Source: Methyloferula stellata AR4
GTDB taxonomy: Bacteria; Pseudomonadota; Alphaproteobacteria; Rhizobiales; Beijerinckiaceae
NCBI RefSeq assembly: GCF_000385335.1
Contig: NZ_ARWA01000001.1
Coordinates: 450,081-514,080 of the forward strand
DNA: 64,000 bases
Direction of reading: 5' to 3'
Shown here: piece after piece, positions 45,806-55,221 of the stretch
Position numbering within the stretch: the first letter of the stretch is position 1
Layout: the number at the start of each line of letters is the position of its first letter
Translations under genes and position numbers: made by a program
The notes under the pieces: model-generated
The model's input: only the letters and a program-made list of their open reading frames with translations
Databases searched by the model: none
Told to the model about the DNA's origin: nothing

Positions 45806-46030
45806 TCAGTCGACGAGGCCGTTCAGCACATCTACGTCAACATGACCTACAATGCGGATCAGCTCCAGCTCCTGATACGGTCCAGGTTCTTCGGCGATGA
45901 CCAGGCCCGCATGGCGATCGACGATGCGCATCGCCGCCTCGAGCGCCTCGGACTTGCTGTCGAGGATCTGCGGCTCTTCCGGCAGAAAGCCGTCCGCCGC
46001 GACCGGAATCACATAAAACCGCGAAGCCAT
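45806..46030 (-). CDS. Small hypothetical protein
   Basis: The product has 74 residues with a G-rich ribosome site. It begins ASRFYVIPVAADGFLPEEPQILDSKSEALEAAMRIVDRHAG, a strand-helix pattern, and ends acidic. No family is recognised; it looks like a small cytosolic domain. The region 46031-46643 that follows (613 bases) is less GC-rich than the rest, and I see no convincing gene in it. Confidence 0.55.
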   Translation of the reverse strand: MASRFYVIPVAADGFLPEEPQILDSKSEALEAAMRIVDRHAGLVIAEEPGPYQELELIRIVGHVDVDVLNGLVD

Positions 46031-46643
46031 TGCCGTCCCCCCTCAGATCGACTGTCTTTTCCCAAGCTGAGCCCGCGTTTTTGCCTTTACTCTGGCGCGC
46101 AGGCCGTAGTGAGGGCGGACGAAAAATTCCACCGCCGGCGTTTTTGGCCAGCCAATCATAGCTTTGTCTTCACCGCGCCCCGCGTGATAAGAACATAAGC
46201 AGAACATTTGCTTTCCATCAAGCTGAAAAAGGCACAAAAAAAACCTACGTTCGGCCGGGGCCGAAGCTAAAGGTTAGGCGTTCAAATGCTGAAGAGCCAG
46301 CTTAATAAAAATAGCTCCGCTAAGTAAAAATCCCTGGTCAATTTTGAACATCATATGAAAAAAAAGCAAAAATTTTGCCTTTTTCATGGCGGGATTTCTG
46401 GAGTTTTACGCGTATCTGCCGGAAATCATGCGGTATTTCTTTACGTCGCGCCCGGTATTTTTATTTCATACGTATTATGCAGGTGTCGGACTACAGTCGC
46501 GCCCTAGATAGCGCCAAGACTTGCCCGGCATCATATGGCGGTTTCGATCGCATCGTTTTATCGTTGGCCGGGCCAGAATCAGCGGCACACCTTCTGGCGG
46601 CATCGCGAAGCAGCGTGTGAACCAACAACAAGGAGCGGCGAGG

Positions 46644-47093
46644 ATGAGATCGAACCTGATGGCAGGGCTCTCGCTGCTCATCGGCATCACGGCCACGCCC
46701 ATGACGGGCTTCGCGAAATATTCGCCGTTACCAACGCCCATCGCCAGCACGGTTCTGGTAATCGACGGCCAAACACATGCGCTTGCGATCCTGGACCAGA
46801 ACAACGTCGCCATTCACTTGTTGCCGGCCGAATATCAAGACATGGACATCACCAAGGCATTCGATATCGAATGCATCTTGCCGGGCAATAATCGTCAGCT
46901 CGTCGTCGCCGCCCGTATCGACAGCCGCTACCACATGATACCGATCGATGTGATCGTGTATAAGGAATATGACCCGTCCTACATTAAGCTCGGGATCGAC
47001 ACGATTTATCTGCGAAACGCGATCGACAGTTCCGACTTTAGCGATCACAAAATCTACATTGATTTTTACGCACGTGGCGACCGGCCTATCTAA
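46644..47093 (+). CDS. Small exported hypothetical protein
   Basis: The product is 149 residues from the ATG at 46644; the frame extends further upstream without support. Signal peptide MRSNLMAGLSLLIGITATPMTGFA. The mature part is beta-rich (STVLVIDGQTHALAILDQNNVAIHLLPAEYQDMDITKAFDIECILPGNNR). No family is recognised. It probably acts in the periplasm. Confidence 0.55.
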   Translation: MRSNLMAGLSLLIGITATPMTGFAKYSPLPTPIASTVLVIDGQTHALAILDQNNVAIHLLPAEYQDMDITKAFDIECILPGNNRQLVVAARIDSRYHMIPIDVIVYKEYDPSYIKLGIDTIYLRNAIDSSDFSDHKIYIDFYARGDRPI

Positions 47094-47256
47094 TCCAAGG
47101 GCCGCGCCCCAAATCCCTCTCCCATGCACTCAAGCTTGGAACCCCTCGAACGGCGAGACGTTGCGGTAACGTCTGCCTAAGCCTTTGAGCTGCGTCACGG
47201 TCAAGGCTTACCGCGCGAAGGCAAACGTCCTCTGCTTGTTTGAAATGGGAGTGTTC

Positions 47257-47595
47257 ATGGACAAAAAAATTGTGGGCATCGTCGGCGCCCTGGCGGCTCT
47301 GGGCGGCGCGGGCACCGCCACCGCCGCGCCGGCTCAAGCACCCGCGGCCGCGGATGTTATGGAAGTGCGGAGCTATGCGGATCTGCTTCAGCCCATTCCC
47401 AATGCGGTCGCGCTGCTTCAGGCATCGGACGCAGCTATAAAGGCCCAAAAGGAAGCCGCTGGCGACAGCGACGACCCGGCGAACGTCGAGCTCGCCCAAT
47501 ATCATCACCACCACCATCATCACCATCATTGGCGCCGGTGGCATCATCATCACCATCACCACTTTTGGCACCATCACCACCACCATCACTATTGA
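47257..47595 (+). CDS. Exported protein with a natural poly-histidine tail
   Basis: The product is 112 residues from the ATG at 47257 (GGGAG lies 6 bases before; another ATG is at 47245). A signal-like segment KKIVGIVGALAALGGAGTATAAPAQA comes first, then an acidic middle (DVMEVRSYADLLQPIPNAVALLQASDAAI). The last 31 residues consist of three histidine runs of nine, seven and seven separated by WRRW and FW, ending in Tyr. Such tails bind nickel, zinc, copper or cobalt. It may buffer metal in the periplasm. The His codons are a CAT/CAC mix, so the tract is not a simple replication-slippage repeat. Confidence 0.8.
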   Translation: MDKKIVGIVGALAALGGAGTATAAPAQAPAAADVMEVRSYADLLQPIPNAVALLQASDAAIKAQKEAAGDSDDPANVELAQYHHHHHHHHHWRRWHHHHHHHFWHHHHHHHY

Positions 47596-47630
47596 TGATT
47601 CGAGGCGCGTCTTTCATGGCGCGCCTTTTT

Positions 47631-48362
47631 TTAAGCACCGGGGTCGCGCTTGTTTTTGGCTTTCGCAGCTCCGAGAATGTGACGGTAGGTTCCGTCAAAG
47701 ACCGTATTGGTCGCTGACGTCCATTGCGTTTGCGCGCCGAGGGTCTTGCGGCTTTCGTAGATTCGCCGCGCCTGCAATTCACGTTCGGCAGCTTCCTCTT
47801 CTCCCATCTCGACCAAGTCGAAATCCGGTTCTTCCGGAATGATGAGGAGCTGCGCCATCGGCTCGCCCGGCCGGAAAATATGCGTGCGGCCCTCGGCCGG
47901 CGATTTGAAGACCATGAAGAAAATCATCGGCCACCAATTGCGGATCAACGCCGGAACCGCGATCGGCACCGTGTCGGTCGGATCCGTATAAAAGCGCGGA
48001 TGCGGTTCCGTCCTCACCGCGAATCCGGCTTCGACCTTAAGATCGAGAAGCAATTGATAAGTGTAAAAGGCGCTCCCGAATGAGCGAAACGGCGGCCACA
48101 TAATGCCAGTGTCGGGGTCGGGACCAAGATCGCCCTCGAAGACCGGCTGGCCGCCCCGCGTCGTGACACGAAGCTCATTGTCATAGGGGTAGAAAATCTC
48201 GACGCCATATTGCGCGCCTTCCGTGAACGGAAGGCAATGCCAGGCATATTCTTGAGACCCGTCCGCGCGCGGCTCTTTTGCACCCGCCCATCCTGGGACT
48301 TCAACGCGGGTCTGACGCGGCCGCAGGCGCGGATCGATCAGACGGTATTTGACATGTTGCAT
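47631..48362 (-). CDS. Hypothetical protein (DUF6065-like)
   Basis: The product has 243 residues. There is no signal or membrane helix. Tryptophan-rich core: EYAWHCLPFTEGAQYGVEIFYPYDNELRV, GIMWPPFRSFGSAFYTYQLLLDLKVEAGFAVRTEPHPRFYTDP, LIRNWWPMIFFMVFKSP. Overall it resembles the DUF6065 family of unknown role, which has been linked by context to secondary metabolism. It ends 35 bases from the convergent His-rich gene. Confidence 0.6.
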   Translation of the reverse strand: MQHVKYRLIDPRLRPRQTRVEVPGWAGAKEPRADGSQEYAWHCLPFTEGAQYGVEIFYPYDNELRVTTRGGQPVFEGDLGPDPDTGIMWPPFRSFGSAFYTYQLLLDLKVEAGFAVRTEPHPRFYTDPTDTVPIAVPALIRNWWPMIFFMVFKSPAEGRTHIFRPGEPMAQLLIIPEEPDFDLVEMGEEEAAERELQARRIYESRKTLGAQTQWTSATNTVFDGTYRHILGAAKAKNKRDPGA

Positions 48363-48450
48363 GGGGACCTGTGCGGGTTGTCCGTCTTACAGCAAAGCTG
48401 GCACTGCCAAACGCGGCATCGCCGCCAAAGTTGCAGCGGGCGCGAAACGA

Positions 48451-48480
48451 AAAACCCCGCCCGGTGAAGAGCGAGGTTTT
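48451..48480. terminator. Hairpin flanked by A and T runs
   Basis: AAAACCCCGC (48451-48460) pairs with GCGAGGTTTT (48471-48480) with one mismatch. The A run and T run let it act in both directions. It lies upstream of the DUF6065-like gene and just downstream of the small frame ending at 48518. Confidence 0.5.
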
Positions 48481-48517
48481 CTCAATCGACCATAGTTGAG
48501 CAGAGATCAGCCGTCCC

Positions 48518-48703
48518 TTATTGAAACCGCCAGAACGCGATGAAGGTGCTGAGCGTAAGGGCGGTCTTGCGAATCATTGATCTTCTCCGAGGGTTGAGGG
48601 CCGGCGATCCGGCCTGCCCCTCTTCGTTGCCAATAGCGCAGGCGAGGTTCAAAAGGCGGTCGATGTTTTTGCGGTGTCGAAGCGCGAAAGGCGGAATGCT
48701 CAC
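48518..48703 (-). CDS. Possible small protein with a conserved-looking end
   Basis: A frame of 61 residues starts at GTG and ends MIRKTALTLSTFIAFWRFQ. The last 19 residues also have their own ATG with GGAG 8 bases before (48577), so the real product may be only this hydrophobic peptide. Frames this short in GC-rich DNA are often spurious. The surrounding 760 bases (48363-49125) show no other gene. Confidence 0.3.
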   Translation of the reverse strand: MSIPPFALRHRKNIDRLLNLACAIGNEEGQAGSPALNPRRRSMIRKTALTLSTFIAFWRFQ

Positions 48704-49125
48704 TTTTCCGTGAAGGCGCGTCGCTTGCTATTCCGATAAGTACCTGGCTTTTTGCCACGCTCAAAGACGCCCGCATTTGCAAATAGATGAATTTGAACAT
48801 GATATAAGTTTTAGCGTTGAATCAACGAGATAAAACACGATATAGCAATTTGAATCGACAAAGCGCATCCCCTGCCAGCCACTCCCGAAAAGCCTATGGC
48901 CGCTGAGGCGGGCTTGGCTCTAGTCTGTCGTCAAGGCATGCTGCCTCGCGCCAAGACGAAGTGCTGCCAGCAACCGTGGCATATCGGATCTGCTTCCGGT
49001 TTGAGGAGACCGTGAGCGACCGGCCCCTCAATGCCACTGGACCAATTCGGCGCGAAACAGGCTTGCTCGACATCGATTAGCGGTGCGCTTCGCAAGCGCC
49101 TCGCCATCCCCCTTGGAGTCGATCA

Positions 49126-49587
49126 ATGATCAGTTTGACGGTCAATGGACACGCCCTTCAATTCGACGGCGACCAGGACATGCCCCTGCTTTGGTATCTG
49201 CGTGATATCGAAGGCCTGACGGGTACGAAATTCGGCTGCGGCGCAGGTCTCTGCGGCGCTTGCACGGTGCATCTCGACGGCGCCGCTGTGCGCGCCTGCC
49301 AGACATCGCTGAAGGATGTCGCCGGCCACAAGATCACGACGATCGAAGGCCTCTCGAGCGAAGGCACGCATCCGCTGCAGGTCGCTTGGCAGCACGCCAA
49401 TGTGCCGCAATGCGGCTATTGCCAGCCCGGCCAGATCATGCAGGCGGCAGCGCTGCTGCGCGAGACGCCGCATCCGAGCGAGGCGCAAATCGATGAAGCC
49501 ATGAGCGGCAATATCTGCCGCTGCGGGACCTACACGCGAATCAGATCCGCCATCAAGGAAGCAGCAAGCCTCGGAGCTTCGCAATGA
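49126..49587 (+). CDS. [2Fe-2S] small subunit of a molybdenum hydroxylase (IorA-like)
   Basis: The product has 153 residues. Two iron-sulfur sites: plant-type [22 protein letters not shown] (about 40-60) and the helical-domain [10 protein letters not shown] with [11 protein letters not shown] (about 100-130). This is the electron-transfer subunit of xanthine-dehydrogenase-type enzymes. The next gene starts 4 bases before its end (ATGA) and is the catalytic subunit. No separate FAD subunit is present, as in isoquinoline 1-oxidoreductase; electrons then go to a cytochrome or quinone. Confidence 0.92.
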   Translation: MISLTVNGHALQFDGDQDMPLLWYLRDIEGLTGTKFGCGAGLCGACTVHLDGAAVRACQTSLKDVAGHKITTIEGLSSEGTHPLQVAWQHANVPQCGYCQPGQIMQAAALLRETPHPSEAQIDEAMSGNICRCGTYTRIRSAIKEAASLGASQ

Positions 49588-51899
49588 TCCACGATCAAAG
49601 CCTCCCCCTCGACATTGCAAATATGAGCCGCCGCTCGGCCCTGCTCGGTCTCAGCACGGCTGCCTTCGTGCTTGCCCTGCAGCTTCCAGTGCAGGCCGAC
49701 GAATCGCTTGGCGGCGCCGACAAGAAATATGCCGGCGAAGGCATGCCCAACGGTCTGCGCGACGACCCGCGCATTTTCCTCTCGCTGGCACCCGACGGCA
49801 CTTTGACCTTCATCTGCATCCGCTCGGAAATGGGCCAGGGCGTGCGCACCGGCCTGCCGATGATCGTCGCCGATGAGCTCGAAGCCGATCTGTCCCGCCT
49901 CAAGGTTCAGCAGGCGGACGGCGACGAGCCCAAATGGGGCAATCAGGATACGGATGGGTCGCGCACCACGCGGCACCATTTCTGGGCGCTGCGCCGGATG
50001 GGCGCCGCCATGCGGCAGATGCTCGAGCAAGCCGCGGCGAACCAATGGAAGGTACCCGTTTCGGAAGTCGAGGCCGTCAATCACGAGGTTCTGCACCGGC
50101 CGAGCAATCGCAAATTGGGCTATGGCACTTTGGCCGCCGCAGCGAGCGAGTTGCCGGTGCCGCCACGCGACCAGTTGAAGTTCAAAGATCCGGCGAAGTT
50201 CCGCTATATCGGGCGCGACGATTTGAAGATCGTCGACGGGTTCAACATCGTCACGGGCCGGGCCGGCTATGGCATAGACACCAAGCTCGACAGCTTGCTC
50301 TATGGCGTCGTTTTGCGCGCGCCGGTCTATGGCGGCACGATCAAATCCTATGATGCTGCCGAGACGTTGAAAGTGCCCGGCGTCATCAAAGTGGTCGTCA
50401 TCGACCCGACGCCCATTCCATCGGAGTTCATGCCGCTCGCCGGCGTCGGCGTCGTCGCGACCAACACCTGGGCCGCGATTCAGGGCCGCGAGAAGCTGAA
50501 GGTCATATGGGACGATGGCCCCAACGCGAGCTACGACTCGGCCACCTATAAGACCGAGCTTGAGGGCTTGGCCCGCAAGCCCGGCCTCGTCGTGCGCAAT
50601 CAAGGCGACGTCGATGCCGCTCTGCCCAAGGCTGCGAAGAAGATCACGGCGGAATATTATATTCCGCATCTGGCGCAAGCGCCGATGGAGCCGCCAGCCG
50701 CGGTCGCACGCATCGTCGACGGCAAATGCGAGGCCTGGGCCTGCGTGCAGTCGCCGCAAGCCGCACGCGAGCGTGTCGCCAAAAGGCTCGGGCTTTCAAA
50801 CGATGACGTGAAGGTCAACGTGACTTTGCTCGGCGGCGCCTTCGGGCGCAAATCGAAGCCGGACTACGTGGTCGAAGCGGCGCTCCTCTCCAAGGCCGTC
50901 GACGGCAAGCCGGTCAAAGTGACCTGGACGCGCGAGGACGACCTCTCGCATTCCTATTTCCACACGGTCTCGGTGGAACATCTGGAAGCGGGTCTCGATG
51001 CCTCGGGCAAGCCCATCGCCTATCTGCATCGCACCGTGGCGCCGACGATCATCTCGATCTTCAAGCCCGATCAGACGCATGAAGCGGCTTTCGAACTCGG
51101 CATGGGCGCCGTCAACGTGCCTTGGGATATTCCAAACCTTAGGGTCGAAAATCCCGGCGTCGAGGCGCATACGCGCATCGGCTGGTTCCGTTCGGTGTCG
51201 AACATCCCGCATAGCTTCGCGATCCAGTCCTTCATCGCCGAACTCGCGGCGGCGGCAGGACGCGATCCGAAGGAGTTTCTGGTCGAACTGATCGGGCCGG
51301 ACCGCATCGTCAACCCGCACGATCAGGCCGACGATTGGAACCATGGCGAAGATCCGAAGCGCTATCCTTACGACACCGGCCGCCTGCGCCGCGTAGTCGA
51401 GCGCGTCGCCAAGGAAGCCGGATGGGGCCGCAAGCCGATCGAAGGCCGCGGGCTCGGCATCGCGGGCCTGCGCGGCTTCGCGAGCTACACGGCGGCGGTG
51501 GTCGATGTCGCCGTCTCGAAGGAAGGGCAGATCTCGATTCCGCGTGTCGATATCGGCATCGACTGCGGGCCGGTGGTCAATCCGGAGCGTATCCGCTCGC
51601 AGCTCGAAGGCGCCGTGATCCAGGGCATCAGCCTTGCGACGCTCGGCGAGATTAGCTTCAAGAACGGCCGCACGGTGCAAACCAACTTCGACGGCTATGA
51701 GGTGACCCGCATCGACGCGGCGCCGCGCGAGATCCATGTTCATATCATGGAGCTTGGGTCGAAGGACTATTCGAAGCCCTTGGGCGGCGTCGGCGAGCCG
51801 GCGGTCCCGCCGGTCGCGCCGGCGCTGACGAATGCGATCTTCGCCGCGACCGGCAAACGCATCCGCAACCTGCCGATAAGGGATCAGCTCGCGGGGTAA
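49584..51899 (+). CDS. Molybdopterin-binding large subunit of a molybdenum hydroxylase (IorB-like)
   Basis: The product has 771 residues. A twin-arginine-like signal [24 protein letters not shown] leads. Cofactor motifs: [77 protein letters not shown], and the C-terminal [24 protein letters not shown], in which the Glu is the catalytic base. It hydroxylates an N-heterocycle or aldehyde with water as the oxygen source. The substrate is unknown. Likely exported in folded form with its small subunit. No XdhC-type chaperone gene is adjacent. Confidence 0.9.
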   Translation: MIHDQSLPLDIANMSRRSALLGLSTAAFVLALQLPVQADESLGGADKKYAGEGMPNGLRDDPRIFLSLAPDGTLTFICIRSEMGQGVRTGLPMIVADELEADLSRLKVQQADGDEPKWGNQDTDGSRTTRHHFWALRRMGAAMRQMLEQAAANQWKVPVSEVEAVNHEVLHRPSNRKLGYGTLAAAASELPVPPRDQLKFKDPAKFRYIGRDDLKIVDGFNIVTGRAGYGIDTKLDSLLYGVVLRAPVYGGTIKSYDAAETLKVPGVIKVVVIDPTPIPSEFMPLAGVGVVATNTWAAIQGREKLKVIWDDGPNASYDSATYKTELEGLARKPGLVVRNQGDVDAALPKAAKKITAEYYIPHLAQAPMEPPAAVARIVDGKCEAWACVQSPQAARERVAKRLGLSNDDVKVNVTLLGGAFGRKSKPDYVVEAALLSKAVDGKPVKVTWTREDDLSHSYFHTVSVEHLEAGLDASGKPIAYLHRTVAPTIISIFKPDQTHEAAFELGMGAVNVPWDIPNLRVENPGVEAHTRIGWFRSVSNIPHSFAIQSFIAELAAAAGRDPKEFLVELIGPDRIVNPHDQADDWNHGEDPKRYPYDTGRLRRVVERVAKEAGWGRKPIEGRGLGIAGLRGFASYTAAVVDVAVSKEGQISIPRVDIGIDCGPVVNPERIRSQLEGAVIQGISLATLGEISFKNGRTVQTNFDGYEVTRIDAAPREIHVHIMELGSKDYSKPLGGVGEPAVPPVAPALTNAIFAATGKRIRNLPIRDQLAG

Positions 51900-51928
51900 A
51901 AGTCGGACTCATCGGCCTTATCATCAAG

Positions 51929-51963
51929 AGCACCGTCTCAGCCGAGACGGTGCTTTTTCTTTG
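51929..51963 (+). terminator. Rho-independent terminator of the molybdenum hydroxylase operon
   Basis: AGCACCGTCTC (51929-51939) pairs perfectly with GAGACGGTGCT (51944-51954) around a four-base loop, followed by TTTTCTTT. It lies 30 bases after the large-subunit stop. Confidence 0.92.
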
Positions 51964-51974
51964 GCAATATAATT

Positions 51975-52709
51975 TCATGCTGACTTGCCATCATTTTCCG
52001 GCAACGCATTGAGCGGCGCAAGCGCGGCTTCTATGTCACGCGCGACGGCAAGATGTGCAGGATTGGCGGTAACGAATGTCTCGTCGGTTGCCGACATGAA
52101 AAGCGCGCCGTTTGGCCTATGCTCGACGATCGCTGTCTTCGGCGGTGTGATCAGCGGCGCCCAGGCGGGCTTGATGTAGCACATCCATGGCATGCGGTAG
52201 GTTTGATCGCGCGGCCAGAGTTCCATGATGTCATCTGGATAGGCGGAACACCAATCGACGTCGTAAATTTCAGACACCGCAAGCAATGCCGGTTTGAAGA
52301 CTGCGTAAGTCACGATCGATGGATCCGGCTCGACGCGCCAGCCAGTCGTAATATAGGCGTGATTGGCAGCACAACTTTGGTATTGAGCACCTCCTCTCGT
52401 TGCAACAGATAGCGAGCGAGGCGTCGTCTTTCTGATCGTGTTGGTCACCCCCGCATAATACCCCATGTGGGGCTCTGGCGTGTCCCAGTCGCTTCGGGAG
52501 ACATTCGCGGCAATAGCGCTCGGCAGGCTATCGCGCTGCGACTCGAAAGCTCTTGGCACACGCTCTCTGCCGACCCAAGTCCAATTGCTAAAGGCAGGAT
52601 GGAGCGCCGCCAATCGCTCAATGAGCCGAATAAAGCGTGCGGCTAGGACTTCAGGCGTTTCCGCGCGCGCACCCCAATGACTATAAATCGTATATTGAGA
52701 GAGGGTCAT
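51975..52709 (-). CDS. Imm52-family immunity protein
   Basis: The product is about 244 residues from the ATG at 52709, which overlaps the toxin stop (ATGA). SQYTIYSHWGARAETPEVLAARFIRLIERLAALHPAFSNWTWVGRER is the Imm52 signature, and further on come GYYAGVTNTIRK and LLAVSEIYDVDWCSAYP. Imm52 proteins neutralise Tox-REase-5 nuclease toxins in polymorphic toxin systems, which is exactly the neighbour here. It is expected to bind the toxin in the cytoplasm of the producing cell. Confidence 0.82.
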   Translation of the reverse strand: MTLSQYTIYSHWGARAETPEVLAARFIRLIERLAALHPAFSNWTWVGRERVPRAFESQRDSLPSAIAANVSRSDWDTPEPHMGYYAGVTNTIRKTTPRSLSVATRGGAQYQSCAANHAYITTGWRVEPDPSIVTYAVFKPALLAVSEIYDVDWCSAYPDDIMELWPRDQTYRMPWMCYIKPAWAPLITPPKTAIVEHRPNGALFMSATDETFVTANPAHLAVARDIEAALAPLNALPENDGKSA

Positions 52710-54046
52710 TGTTTTTGCCTCCCCTTCGCCCATCTCGCGCTTGCTGGATAAGGCCATCGCGCATCGCCTGGATAATCCAACTGGCGAATGATGATATCTT
52801 TGAGGTTCGGATCCTTACTGAATTCCTTCGCGGCTAAGTCAGCAGCAGACTGCTCGTAGAACCACCATTCGACCCGCCGATTGCCCGCAGCGCGTGCCGC
52901 GGCGACCTGACGGGCAGCTTGATCAAGCCATTCCTTTGTGATGATCCTTTTCATAAAATCGTCGTCTGTAAAATCTTCATAATGTCCTTTGGCATCGATC
53001 ATAGCCCCGTCTGAATATTGGCAATGATCGAAAACGACCGGTTTGCCACCATCTGGATTTGGCAGGCTGTAGCCAAGATAAGGCGACAATGGCGGAACAA
53101 TCTGCGGATTAACGACCGAGCCGACATATTGCTGATAACGAAGATCGAATTCCTTGCGGCCACCGCCGTGATCGGGACCTGGATCCGGGCAGAGCTTCGG
53201 TTCTTTATCATCATCATTTGGCGGCGGCGGATTGCCCGGCGGTCGCTGGCCGGAACCCTCTTTGGCTCGTGGCGGCGCGACGGCGAAAGGAATAACCAAT
53301 TGCGGCGCGATCGGAATCGGATTGCCGTGCTCAACATCCTCTTCGGGCGTTTCAGTTCCGAAGTGCCGTCTCTCCTCGTATTCTAAATCCTCGGTCTTTG
53401 GGCGTTCATGGGCCTTGCTGTCGTAGAAAATGGGTTGGATAAGACTCTCGTTGGGAATGGAGGTGCGCGCAGCGCTTCTGCCTGAAACCAGCGTAGAGCC
53501 ATCTGGATCATCGGTCGGTCCAGTAGCGAAGCTGACCGAACTTCCGCCCAATCCCCAACGGCCGCTCTCGCGCCCATTCCCGGCGGGAACACGCGGCTGG
53601 TTGGGATTGAATTTGCGCAGGTCGAGCATGCCTGCATTAAGATCGATAGCCTTCAAAAGCGCGCTTGGCGCGACGCCTGCCTCCATGAGCTCATCGGCCC
53701 AAAAGAGCTGGAACGCGTCTTCGCGGCCCTCCAATCGCGGCAGACTTGCGAAGGCCAAGTGGATACGCGCCAGAGATTTGTTCCCCGATGCCCATTGCAT
53801 CGATGCCTTTCTGACATGCTTGATCACATCGGATGCGACGCGGCGTTTGCAGGCGACGCCGAGCAACGCCAAGAGGCGGAGATCTGCATGATCTGGCTGG
53901 TGCCTCGTAACGTGCGCATCCACCGCGAACAATACCGTATCAACACCGAGAACGACGCCGTGATCTGTCATCTCAGGCACAGAGCGCAGCGGCCGCGATC
54001 TGACGCGTCGCTCAAATTTCTCTCGAAAATCTGTAATGTCCTGCAA
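52706..54046 (-). CDS. Polymorphic toxin with C-terminal Tox-REase-5 nuclease domain
   Basis: The product has up to 446 residues; the start is a TTG with GAGGG before it, and an ATG at 53971 is an alternative. The N-terminal part (SLARIHLAFASLPRLEGREDAFQLFWADELMEAGVAPSALLKAID and FNPNQPRVPAGNGRESGRW) recurs in alphaproteobacterial proteins. A proline-rich linker follows. The C-terminus (about 300-440) reads FDLRYQQYVGS, then PVVFDHCQYSDGAMIDAKGHYEDF, giving the D...D-A-K nuclease signature of Tox-REase-5. It would cut DNA in target cells. No secretion gene or PAAR/VgrG/RHS domain is in the window. Confidence 0.78.
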   Translation of the reverse strand: MQDITDFREKFERRVRSRPLRSVPEMTDHGVVLGVDTVLFAVDAHVTRHQPDHADLRLLALLGVACKRRVASDVIKHVRKASMQWASGNKSLARIHLAFASLPRLEGREDAFQLFWADELMEAGVAPSALLKAIDLNAGMLDLRKFNPNQPRVPAGNGRESGRWGLGGSSVSFATGPTDDPDGSTLVSGRSAARTSIPNESLIQPIFYDSKAHERPKTEDLEYEERRHFGTETPEEDVEHGNPIPIAPQLVIPFAVAPPRAKEGSGQRPPGNPPPPNDDDKEPKLCPDPGPDHGGGRKEFDLRYQQYVGSVVNPQIVPPLSPYLGYSLPNPDGGKPVVFDHCQYSDGAMIDAKGHYEDFTDDDFMKRIITKEWLDQAARQVAAARAAGNRRVEWWFYEQSAADLAAKEFSKDPNLKDIIIRQLDYPGDARWPYPASARWAKGRQKQ

Positions 54047-54256
54047 GCGACCCTCTGGAATTCAAGACCAGATGGGGTCGCATCGTAAAAACGAGCCTTG
54101 CCTGCGTTAAGAACATATCATGAACATAAAACAGTCAATGCGTCTAGGAAAACAGATACGAACAGTCCGCAGGCCGCTCTTCGGTGATCTGCGCAATCAT
54201 GCCATAAGAGCCGCGCTTCCTTGCGAAGCGATGTTCCATCACTTCAAGGCTCCCTC

Positions 54257-54976
54257 ATGTCTCATGCCGCGACGATCAAAGCTTTCGACAAGGATGCAGC
54301 GGATTACGATGCGCTGCGGCGCAAGCTCATCCCTTGCTACGATCTTTTCTACGGCACGGTGATCACGCTCATCGAAGAGCACGGCCTTGCGCCAGACGCC
54401 CGCATCCTCGATCTCGGCGCGGGCACGGGCCTGCTGTCGGAGCATGTCCTGCGGCGCTGGCCGCAGGCGCATATCCATCTTCTCGACGGTTCGAACGAGA
54501 TGCTGAAACAGGCGCGGGATCGTTTCGCCGGCAATCCGCGTTTGAGCTTTCAATGCGCGGAATTCAGCACAGCCGATCTTGCCGGTCCCTGGGATGTTAT
54601 CGTCTCGGCGGTCGCGATCCATCATCTCTATGACGACGAAAAGAAACTGCTCTACCGGCGCATTTTCGACGCCCTGAAACAGGGTGGGCTCTTCATCAAT
54701 GCCGAACAGGTCCAGGGGCCGACGCCCGCCATTCACGCGCTTTATGAAAAGATGTGGCGGGATCAGGCACAGTCGCTTGGCGCGACGCCGGCCGATCTCG
54801 AAGCCGCGGCGCTGCGCATGGCGACCGACCGCTGCGCGCCCATTGAAGACCAGATCGCCTGGCTGCGCGAAGCGGGGTTCGCAGAGGCCGATTGCCTCTT
54901 CAAAGCCTGGCGTTTCGCGGTGATGGCCGGCTGGAGGAGGACGAAAGGCCCGGCCTCAACCAAACCCTCATCCTGA
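54257..54976 (+). CDS. Class I SAM-dependent methyltransferase
   Basis: The product is about 239 residues from MSHAATIKAFDKDAADYDALRR. SAM motif I is ARILDLGAGTGLLSEHVL, followed by HLLDGSNEMLKQARDRF and WDVIVSAVAIHHLYDDEKKLLYRRIFDALKQGGLFINAEQV. This resembles TrmN/UbiE-like small-molecule methylases. The substrate is unknown. It is followed by an inverted repeat at 54965-55112. Confidence 0.85.
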   Translation: MSHAATIKAFDKDAADYDALRRKLIPCYDLFYGTVITLIEEHGLAPDARILDLGAGTGLLSEHVLRRWPQAHIHLLDGSNEMLKQARDRFAGNPRLSFQCAEFSTADLAGPWDVIVSAVAIHHLYDDEKKLLYRRIFDALKQGGLFINAEQVQGPTPAIHALYEKMWRDQAQSLGATPADLEAAALRMATDRCAPIEDQIAWLREAGFAEADCLFKAWRFAVMAGWRRTKGPASTKPSS

Positions 54977-55112
54977 GGAGCGAGCCATAGCACGTTGCGA
55001 AGCAACGGGCTGCGCTCGCGTCTCGAAGGACGAGGGTTTGGAGTCGAAGCTGCGACGCCGATCCCTCGCCCTTCGAGACGCACGCCTACTGGCGTGCTCC
55101 TCAGGGTGAGGG
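54965..55112. repeat. Long inverted intergenic repeat
   Basis: CCCTCATCCTGAGGAGC at the left is the near complement of GTGCTCCTCAGGGTGAGGG at the right. Inner parts (GTCTCGAAGGACGAGGG and CCCTCGCCCTTCGAGACGC) also pair. This is a common Rhizobiales intergenic element that can fold as a long stem. Its left end overlaps the last codons of the methyltransferase gene. Confidence 0.85.
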
Positions 55113-55221
55113 ATCAGATAATTGGGTCCAAAGCCTCAAGGCCCCGGCCGAAGGCGCATCTTGCCTTGCCATCGGCGGCGTCCTAGATCTTGCGGAAACC
55201 GCGCGCTTAAGGCCCACGCAG

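Noticed and set aside
46199-46300. TTCGGCC/GGCCGAA hairpin as a riboswitch or small RNA
   Set aside because: The stem is short, there is no T run after it, and no known riboswitch core is visible.
47500-47595. Dense CAT/CAC repeats that look like a short tandem repeat array
   Set aside because: They are the histidine codons of an open frame with mixed synonymous use, interrupted by Trp, Arg and Phe; no CRISPR or satellite structure.
49530-51743. Two long minus-strand frames under the molybdenum hydroxylase
   Set aside because: They are shadows of the IorB-like gene with arginine- and histidine-rich, unstructured composition.
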